NCBI GenBank assembly: GCA_020629335.1
Contig: JAHDDN010000335.1
Span: 1 to 6,143, forward strand
Reading direction: 5' to 3'
Length of the DNA stretch: 6,143 bases
From: Chitinophagales bacterium
GTDB taxonomy: Bacteria > Bacteroidota > Bacteroidia > Chitinophagales > UBA2359
Shown here: positions 1 to 6,114 of the stretch, piece after piece
Layout: each line of letters starts with the position of its first letter
How positions within the stretch are numbered: position 1 is the first letter of the stretch
Position numbers and translations under genes: made by a program
Notes under the pieces: model-generated
What the model was told of the DNA's origin: nothing
Seen by the model: the letters and a program-made list of their open reading frames with translations, nothing else
Database searches by the model: none

Positions 1-15
1 CAGGGGGTGCCCAAA

Positions 16-3000
16 TTATTTTTTTCTAGCTTTTTTCCAGAGTTCCCTATAGCGTTTTCTATCTTTTTTGTATTCATCCAATATACCTCTATCTTCATAA
101 AATTTCTTCTTCCGAAGTCTAAATTGAAATTTACTTTTTCGATTTTCGTCTGAGCTAATTTCTACAAAAACTTTTCGTTTAGCATCTATATAACCTCTTT
201 TATCAGGAATAGCCACCCCATCATAGGCCTTTAAATTATCCAGTGGAATAGACACCCAAATATTGGTATTATTGCCATAACTCATCTTTCCCTCCACAAA
301 CATATTGATGGCATTCGACTGTATTTCCATGAGTGGAATGTCCAATTCCTGTCCTTTAATGAGCACTTGATTAGAGATAGGCGCAAAGCGTATATCTTCA
401 AACCGCTTTTTTCGACCAATTTTTTTAGTGATTGAATCCAGCGTCGCATAGCCTTTTAACTCCACATTCTGTAAGTTAAAATCAAGAGTACCAATGGTAG
501 CTTCTGATATCAAACGCTGATCAGGCTCCGAAATAATTCCTGATAAATTTAGATCCATCGTGATACGCCCACTGATTTTTTCTATATTTTGCAGCTCTGG
601 AGAATTCAGATAATTCAAACTTTCTAATAAGGCAGCCACATCTAAATCATCTGTGTGGAAGTCAGCATTAAACGGTATCGTCTCTTTGTGACCTAAGTCA
701 GCTCTGCCATTTACACTCATATTGCCATCTCTGAAAGTAAAACCAGTTTTATCTAGTACGACGGTGTTTTTATTAAACATATAAACACCTGTACTCAAAT
801 CTCGAAATTGCAATTTATCAGAGTAAATAAAAGTATCTACTTTCACGAAAAGACTGGGGTCAAACTCATTTAACATTCCTTTTACGGTCTTTTTTAAGCC
901 CTCTGTTTTTACATTAGAAACCTGGCTATTTTTGATATCTATATCTTCTGGGGTGAAATATTCTAAGAAAGTATTCCAGACTAATTTAGGCGAACTTAAT
1001 TCCACACTGGTCTTAATGTCTTTGCCTGTTTCGCCAATCAAAATTTCGCTTAGATTTTGAACACTACCGTTCAAAAGGATTTGTTGATCGAGTCGATCAG
1101 AACGAGAGAATAGATTGAAATTAGCATTATCTTCTTGTAGGTCTAACTCTATTTTTGTTAATGGGAAATTGATATCTGCTGCTTCATAATACACATTGGA
1201 ATTCTCGACTAATAAGGCAGCACTTCCCTCATTGAGCAACTCTTCAAAAGAAGAAACATTGCCCTTGTATTGAAACTCTACAAAGAAACGCCCTTCCTCA
1301 AAAAAGAACTCATCCGATTGGAAGAATTCATTGAATAGGGAGGGAGCTCCTTCTAATTCCAATTGGGTGTTTACATATGACTGACTGAATGTTTTTTCGC
1401 CAAGATCGGAATGATCTGCTTCATAAGTAACTTTACCTAAGAGGGTTTGTCCTTCATTGATTTTAAACACAATCTCTCCATTTGAAGTATTGGGAATTAA
1501 GCCTTTTTGATCATCAATTACGCCTTTGTGCTTAATAGATACACTGACATTCTCAGGATAAGATTCAATGTTTTCTAAAAGTTTAATATTGAAATAATCA
1601 AAGGAAGGCAGCAGTTTTTGGAGATTGATTTTTTCCGTTTCTAATACTATTTCAAAAGGAGTTTGATTTGGATTGCTGATATCCATCTTTGCGCTAACGA
1701 CTAAACTCCCCTCTTCATAATCGAAGCGAGTATTATCCAATACGACCGTATTTTCATCTTCAAAATGTATTTCCGTCTCAAAGTTGAGCAGTTCCATCAA
1801 ATTGTAATATTGAAAAGTATCTATCGTAACTGTCAAACGGGGTTTAAAATTAGACTCCACACCGATGATCGTTTCCTTCATCGTTTGTTTTTTCTTACTT
1901 TCGGGTAGTTTGATATTCTTTAAATAACCATTTTGTCCAAACAAATCTAAAAAATCTTGCCAACGCAATTTGCTGGATTCAAAAGTGATTTGGCTCTTAG
2001 CACTTTCATTAGGCAATTCAAATAATAAGGCTGGCAGATTCCCCAAACTCCCCGCTAAGGTGTAGAGGTTCCCCTTGTTAAATTCATCGCTCACAATAGT
2101 AAAGTTAGCATCACTGGCCTTTTTGGCTAAACTCAATTTTTTGAATGGAAAGGATACATTAGCAGGTTTGTATTTTACCGAAAAATCTTTCAAATTTAAA
2201 CGCCCATCACTTGTTAGTATTAATTCATTGAATGCCTTTAATGGCCCTTTAATTTGTGTTGTTAAATCAAATTTTCCTTTTTCAAAAAAGAACTGATTGT
2301 TCTTTAACCATTGGCTAATCCCCTTTGCTTCGCCATTGACATGTAAATCTAAGTCAAGTAAAATCCCATCAACTAAGCTTCGAGTGATATATGCACTATC
2401 GGATCTTAAACTAAAATCTTCATATTTCATTTGAATATCTTTCAATTCAAATCTTCTTCTGTCTTTTGTTTCATCCTTAGCTCGCTCATCAGTAAAAATT
2501 CGATTTGCGTAGAAACCTTTCATACTCACTTCATCAAATACTAAGTCATTATATTTAATCTGATTGTTGTGGAATAGATAATCAATTTCAATGTATGGAT
2601 TTTCGTTAGGTCTAAAGTGGCTCAGAATATTCATCTTTGAATAGAAAGGCCTTTCAATATGATATGGCTTTAATTGTTCTTGGAGCTTCAAGGGGACTAA
2701 GACTAAAATATCTGCATAAGAACTCTGGTGATTTTCAAAACTCAGTTTAGAGATTTCTCTTTTTTTAGTATCAAACTCTGTACTGAAAATAAAGTGTTGT
2801 TGATTGATTTGTAAATCAAAAGGCTTAGCATAAACAATATAATCAATAATTTCTAAATTGGGCTTTCCAATCACTTCACTATCTGTCAAGTAAGCTCCTT
2901 CTTCTCTCTTAAACACTAGCTCATTAATGAATAAATCCATATTCAATTGAGCCAAGGTGTTTTTATTGCTTAGCTTTAAATGAGCATTCAATTGATTTGC

Positions 3001-3576
3001 TCTGGCATCAAAATTAAAAGTGCTGATCGCATCAGACCATTTAATATCTATTCCATAAAGATGGAGGTCAATTTCGTCTGTATTAATCTTTAGTTTTTCT
3101 TCCTTTTTATTGGCCTCTTTAGCATGAATAATACTGAGCAAATTCTGATAGCCATTCAAATCCTTAAAACAGTCAATGCTACCATCCTTCAAAGTGATAG
3201 ATTGTACTTCTATACTATTACTAAGTAACTCTTTCAATGAAATAGCAGCCTTAAGCTGATCCACTTTGATTAACGGAATTTCGTGTTGTTCAAATAAGGA
3301 ATCATAAACTATCACGCTATTCAAGTTCAAAGTTGCTGATGGAAAATCTCTAAACACACTAAAAGAAGCGCTCTCAAAAGAGACGCTTCCCTTATTCAAA
3401 AAACTCAACTGCTCAAATAATTTAGTTTGATTGGAATTCAAATAAACATTCAACCCAATAATAGCGACTATTAGCATAAGCACACAAAGACTCAATAGCA
3501 CAAGCAGGAGCTTGGCTATTTTCTTGCCCAAAGAAGGTTTTGGGCTGTTTTGATCTAGGATTGGCTTAGGGTCCAT
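16..3576 (-). CDS. AsmA-like (TamB/YhdP-type) inner-membrane-anchored envelope protein
   Basis: Seen: 1186 codons, ATG at 3574-3576, stop TAA at 16-18. Residues 1-20 are lysine-rich, followed by one hydrophobic helix (about 21-46) and no other membrane segment, so the bulk should lie in the periplasm. The body is a long run of alternating beta-strand-like segments with FxxxxF/LxL patterns, as in AsmA proteins (for example 'SVSFESASFSVFRDFPSATL', 64-83, typical of an AsmA N-terminus). Residues 411-709 and 739-1040 are two copies of one unit. The C-terminus (about 1145-1186) is very basic. Known: AsmA, YhdP and TamB have an N-terminal anchor and a beta-groove that carries phospholipid between inner and outer membranes; at 1186 residues this is nearer YhdP/TamB than the roughly 620-residue AsmA. 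Inferred: a lipid-transport or outer-membrane homeostasis role. The family call is from sequence style, not a search. Transcribed divergently from the gene at 3868, with a palindrome in its promoter. Confidence 0.85.
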   Translation of the reverse strand: MDPKPILDQNSPKPSLGKKIAKLLLVLLSLCVLMLIVAIIGLNVYLNSNQTKLFEQLSFLNKGSVSFESASFSVFRDFPSATLNLNSVIVYDSLFEQHEIPLIKVDQLKAAISLKELLSNSIEVQSITLKDGSIDCFKDLNGYQNLLSIIHAKEANKKEEKLKINTDEIDLHLYGIDIKWSDAISTFNFDARANQLNAHLKLSNKNTLAQLNMDLFINELVFKREEGAYLTDSEVIGKPNLEIIDYIVYAKPFDLQINQQHFIFSTEFDTKKREISKLSFENHQSSYADILVLVPLKLQEQLKPYHIERPFYSKMNILSHFRPNENPYIEIDYLFHNNQIKYNDLVFDEVSMKGFYANRIFTDERAKDETKDRRRFELKDIQMKYEDFSLRSDSAYITRSLVDGILLDLDLHVNGEAKGISQWLKNNQFFFEKGKFDLTTQIKGPLKAFNELILTSDGRLNLKDFSVKYKPANVSFPFKKLSLAKKASDANFTIVSDEFNKGNLYTLAGSLGNLPALLFELPNESAKSQITFESSKLRWQDFLDLFGQNGYLKNIKLPESKKKQTMKETIIGVESNFKPRLTVTIDTFQYYNLMELLNFETEIHFEDENTVVLDNTRFDYEEGSLVVSAKMDISNPNQTPFEIVLETEKINLQKLLPSFDYFNIKLLENIESYPENVSVSIKHKGVIDDQKGLIPNTSNGEIVFKINEGQTLLGKVTYEADHSDLGEKTFSQSYVNTQLELEGAPSLFNEFFQSDEFFFEEGRFFVEFQYKGNVSSFEELLNEGSAALLVENSNVYYEAADINFPLTKIELDLQEDNANFNLFSRSDRLDQQILLNGSVQNLSEILIGETGKDIKTSVELSSPKLVWNTFLEYFTPEDIDIKNSQVSNVKTEGLKKTVKGMLNEFDPSLFVKVDTFIYSDKLQFRDLSTGVYMFNKNTVVLDKTGFTFRDGNMSVNGRADLGHKETIPFNADFHTDDLDVAALLESLNYLNSPELQNIEKISGRITMDLNLSGIISEPDQRLISEATIGTLDFNLQNVELKGYATLDSITKKIGRKKRFEDIRFAPISNQVLIKGQELDIPLMEIQSNAINMFVEGKMSYGNNTNIWVSIPLDNLKAYDGVAIPDKRGYIDAKRKVFVEISSDENRKSKFQFRLRKKKFYEDRGILDEYKKDRKRYRELWKKARKK
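457..2346 (-). repeat. Internal duplication inside the AsmA-like gene (two units, 328-codon offset)
   Basis: Unit A covers residues 411-709 (DNA about 1450-2346) and unit B residues 739-1040 (DNA about 457-1362). Matching landmarks lie exactly 328 residues apart: FFFEKGKF 429 / FFFEEGRF 757; DANFTIVS 489 / NANFNLFS 817; LAGSLGNL 507 / LNGSVQNL 835; SSKLRWQDFLDLF 534 / SPKLVWNTFLEYF 862; NTVVLDNTRF 609 / NTVVLDKTGF 937; ENI 668 / QNI 996. The constant offset means almost no net insertion or deletion between the copies over about 240 residues, although the sequences have diverged greatly. This is a protein-level repeat; I did not see long DNA identity between the copies. Confidence 0.8.
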
Positions 3577-3589
3577 ACAGTGGTTAACG

Positions 3590-3597
3590 CAAATATT
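3590..3597 (-). promoter_or_regulatory. Possible -7 box for the AsmA-like gene
   Basis: On the minus strand AATATTTG matches the Bacteroidota -7 consensus TAnnTTTG at all but the first position. It lies 14 bp upstream of the ATG, which would give a very short leader. No good -33 TTG is seen at the usual distance, so this is a weak call. Confidence 0.3.
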
Positions 3598-3598
3598 A

Positions 3599-3614
3599 TA
3601 CTGAATATTCAGTA
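3599..3614. promoter_or_regulatory. Perfect 16-bp palindrome, candidate operator
   Basis: TACTGAATATTCAGTA is its own reverse complement. It sits 22 bp upstream of the AsmA-like start codon, immediately upstream of the -7-like box, where a bound dimer would block transcription. TetR-type and similar dimeric repressors bind dyads of this size; which protein would bind here is unknown. No regulator gene lies in the window. Confidence 0.45.
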
Positions 3615-3867
3615 AAAAGCTAATTGAATAGCGAATTTAATAGATTTTACTTTAGTAATTAGACGAAAAATAATCAAATTACCCCTATTTCCTTGCTCAA
3701 ATATAAACTTTGGCTGACTCTTATAAAAACTTAAAAAAAATAGCTAAATTAAGCAATCAATCAAATGTCAAAAAGATATAATTGAAATAAATTGCTGCCT
3801 AATTCATTCTGAAATTTAGTTGAGTATGATTTTTGGCATAAATCACTTCCTAGCTAAATCAAATGTG

Positions 3868-4635
3868 ATGAAAACTATTACCCTACTAATTCTCTCTCTT
3901 TTTTTAGCCAGTTATTCCTATGCCCAATCTTTTCAAGGTACCTTAGAATATAAGGTGGAATTTGAATTTAATGAGGAAAATATAGGCAAACTAGGCTTGA
4001 CAAAGGAGGATATGCTTGATAAATTAAATAAGGATAGCGATTACTGTGAAAATATCACTGTCCATATAAAGAAAGGAAATTATAGTTTTGAGGACGATTC
4101 TAATCTGAAAAAACGTAAAATTTATCATGCTGGATCAAACACCATTTATTCTATTGAAAATGGTCTTTACTATATTACCCTGATTGATGCAATCAAGCAT
4201 AATAGTGTGGATGCTGCCTCTGAGGTACCTAAAGTAGTCTATACCAATGATACCAAAATAATAATGGGAGAGAGGTGCAAACTCTTAAAATTAGTTTGGG
4301 AAGATTCAGGAGAAGAACTCTACTGGTTTAACAATCAATTAATTCCTATAAATCCTAAACTATTTAGTAAGCACAATCATGATTATCTAAATTTAGTACT
4401 TAACAAAACAAGAGCTTATCCCGCAGAAATCTCCAAAAAGTTAAACAGCCTTGTCACCTTTAAAATGACATTAGTAGAAATTAATGATGATAAAGTAGAT
4501 GACGAAATATTTGATATTCCTGAACTTATAGAGCCATATGATAAGAGATTTGAGGATTATGAAAAAAAGAGTGGTAATAAAGTAAAGTTAATTTATAGAG
4601 AAGGGATGGTAATACCAGAAAATGCAAAAGAATAG
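3868..4635 (+). CDS. Secreted GLPGLI/DUF4412-like protein of unknown function
   Basis: Seen: 255 residues from ATG 3868, stop TAG 4633-4635. The frame is open further upstream (TTG 3820, ATG 3826), but 3868 is chosen because it gives a clean signal peptide: MKT, a hydrophobic core to about residue 14, then SYA before Q20, with cleavage probably after A19. The mature part opens with a strand (FQGTLEYKVEFEF). A middle segment TKIIMGERCKLLKLVWEDSG (129-148) leads into ELYWFNNQLIPINPKLF (150-166), and the end has DDEIFDIPELIEP (211-223). Known: this order (a 'G..C..' strand, a tryptophan-bearing 'YW' strand, an 'inP..f' stretch and a 'lF.iP' ending) is common in periplasmic or surface proteins of the GLPGLI/DUF4412 type in Bacteroidota, though the GLPGLI motif itself is absent. 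Two cysteines (60 and 137) could form a disulfide. No lipobox. Function unknown. No T-tailed terminator directly follows. Confidence 0.75.
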   Translation: MKTITLLILSLFLASYSYAQSFQGTLEYKVEFEFNEENIGKLGLTKEDMLDKLNKDSDYCENITVHIKKGNYSFEDDSNLKKRKIYHAGSNTIYSIENGLYYITLIDAIKHNSVDAASEVPKVVYTNDTKIIMGERCKLLKLVWEDSGEELYWFNNQLIPINPKLFSKHNHDYLNLVLNKTRAYPAEISKKLNSLVTFKMTLVEINDDKVDDEIFDIPELIEPYDKRFEDYEKKSGNKVKLIYREGMVIPENAKE

Positions 4636-4677
4636 TAAGGCTATTTGCAAGTAGTAAACGGAAATCTTGTTAAGTAG

Positions 4678-4830
4678 TTGACGTTAATTATTTGGGTATT
4701 ATTGATGAGATTATTTTTAGCTTAGACAAGGCATTTTTAGCCAGTAATAGCAGGGCTATTGCTAATAAAAATAACGCAGTATAAGCTAAAAAGAAGCCAG
4801 CAGAATTGCCGAAATAATTGACGTTAATTA
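4678..4830. repeat. 13-bp direct repeat bracketing a stem-loop segment
   Basis: TTGACGTTAATTA occurs exactly at 4678-4690 and 4818-4830. The 127 bp between the copies contain the nested stem-loop at 4714-4792. The arrangement resembles a small non-autonomous insertion with a target duplication, or a pair of protein-binding sites. The similarity does not continue outside the 13 bp. Confidence 0.5.
4714..4792. repeat. Nested inverted repeat (11-bp outer stem, 9-bp inner hairpin)
   Basis: TTTTTAGCTTA (4714-4724) is the exact reverse complement of TAAGCTAAAAA (4782-4792). Inside lies a second hairpin, AGTAATAGC (4743-4751), loop AGG, GCTATTGCT (4755-4763), with one G-T pair. It could be transcribed structure at the 3' side of the upstream gene or part of a small repeat element. 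There is no terminator-type T run after the inner hairpin. Confidence 0.5.
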
Positions 4831-4867
4831 CTTTTTTTATCATTAAAAGAGAAAAAATATGTAAATT

Positions 4868-4897
4868 GATGGTGTTTAATATACTTGAAACACCATC
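4868..4897. repeat. 10-bp perfect hairpin
   Basis: GATGGTGTTT (4868-4877), a 10-base spacer, then AAACACCATC (4888-4897). No T tract follows on the plus strand. On the minus strand a T-rich run lies about 10 bases beyond, so it is not a standard terminator in either direction. Confidence 0.45.
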
Positions 4898-5023
4898 TAT
4901 GAAATTGGCTTACTTATCTTTTACAACTACAACTTTTAGCATTTTTATTGCCTTCACTCCAAGGAATATAGGTATCAATTTGTGTTGACTCCAAGTTTGA
5001 ATAACTGACAAACTTGTAAACGG

Positions 5024-5081
5024 AATAACTGATTAAGTTAACAGCTTATGTTTTTTTAGACTTTTCGGTTAATCAGTTATT
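5024..5081. repeat. 13-bp inverted repeat of the AATAACTGATTAA family
   Basis: AATAACTGATTAA (5024-5036) and its exact reverse complement TTAATCAGTTATT (5069-5081) are separated by 32 bases. A related half, GAATAACTGA, occurs at 4999-5008 and again at 5023-5032. A further TTAATCAGTTA occurs at 5434-5444, giving several copies of one word in 450 bp. Confidence 0.55.
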
Positions 5082-5112
5082 TAGTTAGAAAATGGCTTAG
5101 GGATGGAAGTGG

Positions 5113-5211
5113 TATGTGGCGGCCATGCTGTGACTTACGGAACTTAGGTGCACGCAGGCTCCAATAAGAGACAAGTGCGCCTTAGTGTAGTAGGAACAGC
5201 ATAGCCACATA
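5113..5211. ncRNA. Long imperfect hairpin, possible structured RNA or palindromic repeat
   Basis: The outer stem TATGTGGC (5113-5120) pairs with GCCACATA (5204-5211). After a small internal loop, ATGCTGT (5125-5131) pairs with ACAGCAT (5196-5202). Deeper in, CTTAGGTGCAC (5143-5153) pairs with GTGCGCCTTAG (5175-5185) at 10 of 11 positions including one G-T pair. The apex can form a short CTC/GAG stem (5159-5161 with 5168-5170). Roughly 25 well-stacked pairs in 99 bases, in a richer base composition than the flanks, is unlikely by chance in this AT-rich DNA. I do not recognise it as tmRNA, RNase P, SRP or 6S RNA. Strand and transcription are unknown. Confidence 0.5.
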
Positions 5212-5220
5212 AGAACGTAC

Positions 5221-5311
5221 AGCCCGACCATGCGCCTTCGGCTAATGATGAATGATAAAGTTTGAAATGGGCTTTTTTTTAGCGGTAAACTTGCTCTATA
5301 CGAGCGCATGG
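5221..5311. ncRNA. Second foldable segment with T8 tract, possible pseudoknot
   Basis: Several pairings compete. AGCCC (5221-5225) can pair with GGGCT (5269-5273), directly followed by eight T (5273-5280), as at an intrinsic terminator on the plus strand, though its loop is long. Alternatively AGCC plus GA (5221-5227) pairs with TCGGCT (5238-5243), and the loop word CCATGCGC (5228-5235) pairs exactly with GCGCATGG (5304-5311), which would be a pseudoknot. AAGTTT (5258-5263) also pairs with AAACTT (5287-5292). Together with the preceding 99-base hairpin this may be one element. Confidence 0.35.
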
Positions 5312-5451
5312 GAAGCCCCAAATGAAAATGTGTAATGTTTAATGATGAACAAATTATGTTGATCCGAAACCACCTACTACTGTGTTGTGACTCTACATCT
5401 AATCTTGGCGATTAAAATTATTTCGTTTACCAGTTAATCAGTTAAAACCTT

Positions 5452-5459
5452 TATATTTG
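5452..5459 (+). promoter_or_regulatory. Bacteroidota-type -7 promoter box
   Basis: TATATTTG fits the TAnnTTTG consensus exactly. It ends 16 bases before the ATG at 5476, so the leader would be only about 10 bases and contains no Shine-Dalgarno sequence. The -33 region is less clear (a GTTTAC stretch at 5425-5430). The repeat word GTTAATCAGTTA (5433-5444) fills the spacer, so a protein bound there would compete with RNA polymerase. Confidence 0.6.
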
Positions 5460-5475
5460 CGCAAAAATTGATAAA

Positions 5476-6057
5476 ATGAGTAGTAAAAAAGCCCCTTTAA
5501 TGGAATTTGAGGCGAGTTTCTCAAACAACGAAGTGCATGGTATTTCTAAGAAAATGATGGAATCTGGCCAGGCTATGCAGTTAAAACCCAAAATGATTGC
5601 AGTAATTGCAGTTATTATGTTGGTCTTGTTTAATTTGATCGGTTCGTTTATTTTCTTTTTGGCAGGAATAGGAGGAGGTATGAGCTATCTGATATTAAAT
5701 GTCATTTCGGCCTTACTAATTGCTGGAATATTGTACTTTGGAATCAAGCAATTGAAGAAGTATGCGGAAGATCAGCAAAAGGCGGCTCAAGCTAAGCAGC
5801 CTAAACATGACTATAGCGCCCCACAAAATAGTATGAAGTATAAAACGAAGTATAAGTTTTTGGATGAGCGATTGATTTCGCAAGTACAAGGACAAAGAAG
5901 AGAGTTGAAATGGGCGAATGTAAGACACATCATTGAGGAAGGAGATTGGGTGTTTTTAGTAGATGCTTCTCAAATGATGCACCCTTTGAAAATCAACAAA
6001 TTAACGGATTTGGATCGACAAAAACTCGTCTTAATGATTAAAGATAGGATTCAGTAA
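5476..6057 (+). CDS. Two-helix membrane protein with C-terminal YcxB-like domain
   Basis: Seen: 193 residues, ATG 5476, stop TAA 6055-6057. Residues 1-39 are polar, with a strand MEFEASFSNNE (9-19). Two hydrophobic segments follow (about 40-63 and 68-91), joined by a glycine-rich turn (AGIGGG), then a basic/glutamine linker (91-120). The C-terminal part, about 124-191, reads YKFLDERLISQVQGQRRELK..WANVRHIIEEGDWVFLVD...HPLKINKLT. Known: a strand-helpix-helix membrane core followed by a 'F.de.l.......l.W..i..i.e...w.fl.......ip' domain is the layout of YcxB-like proteins (the YcxB family), whose function is not established. The start is supported by the exact -7 box just upstream, and the end by a strong terminator. 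Stand-alone transcription unit. The family call is moderate; the membrane topology is clear. Confidence 0.75.
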   Translation: MSSKKAPLMEFEASFSNNEVHGISKKMMESGQAMQLKPKMIAVIAVIMLVLFNLIGSFIFFLAGIGGGMSYLILNVISALLIAGILYFGIKQLKKYAEDQQKAAQAKQPKHDYSAPQNSMKYKTKYKFLDERLISQVQGQRRELKWANVRHIIEEGDWVFLVDASQMMHPLKINKLTDLDRQKLVLMIKDRIQ

Positions 6058-6078
6058 AATGAGCTAAAAATTAGAATT

Positions 6079-6114
6079 AAAAAAGGCTTCCTCAAATACG
6101 AGGAAGCCTTTTTT
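6079..6114. terminator. Strong bidirectional intrinsic terminator
   Basis: Six A, then GGCTTCCTC (6085-6093), loop AAATAC, GAGGAAGCC (6100-6108), then six T: a perfect 15-bp stem when the A and T runs are included. It begins 21 bases after the stop of the YcxB-like gene. Because it has A and T runs on both sides, it can also end transcription arriving from the right on the minus strand. Confidence 0.92.

Larger units (their letters stand above)
5068..5444. repeat. 12-bp direct repeat flanking the GC-rich island
   Basis: GTTAATCAGTTA is found exactly at 5068-5079 and 5433-5444. The 353 bp between the copies contain the whole GC-richer structured island. This could be a target-site duplication left by insertion of the island, or a pair of binding sites, since the second copy lies next to the -7 box of the gene at 5476. 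Confidence 0.4.
4636..5475. other. 840-bp intergenic region rich in repeats and foldable DNA
   Basis: No frame here has the length or composition of a convincing gene. The region is mostly very AT-rich but holds several direct and inverted repeats, three separate hairpins or nested stems, and a GC-richer island at about 5101-5280 (86 G/C of 180 bases by hand count). The stretch 5320-5420 shows nothing I can interpret. The last 25 bases carry the promoter of the downstream gene. Confidence 0.7.

Noticed and set aside
2075..2296. Plus-strand 73-codon frame
   Set aside because: Lies wholly inside the AsmA-like gene on the other strand and is a shadow of it.
3705..3712. AAACTTTG as -7 box for the gene at 3868
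   Set aside because: Matches TAnnTTTG except the first base, but there is no -33 TTG at the right distance and the leader would be about 150 bases; too weak to list.
3820..3867. Upstream TTG/ATG starts for the secreted protein
   Set aside because: They would put 16 (or 14) polar residues before an otherwise well-formed signal peptide starting at MKT; the start at 3868 is more credible.
5113..5211. Integron attC site
   Set aside because: The long imperfect palindrome prompted the idea, but the paired AAC/GTT core sites expected at the ends are absent.
5097..5321. Minus-strand 74-codon open frame through the GC-rich island
   Set aside because: Its translation is rich in S, H, Y, C and W with no domain or typical Bacteroidota composition, it has no promoter or start context, and its length is explained by the palindromic, GC-richer DNA. 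Kept as structured DNA instead.
4636..5475. CRISPR array
   Set aside because: Repeats are short (10-13 bp), irregularly spaced and in mixed orientation; there is no repeat-spacer periodicity.
5716..5928. Minus-strand 70-codon frame
   Set aside because: Antisense shadow of the YcxB-like gene.
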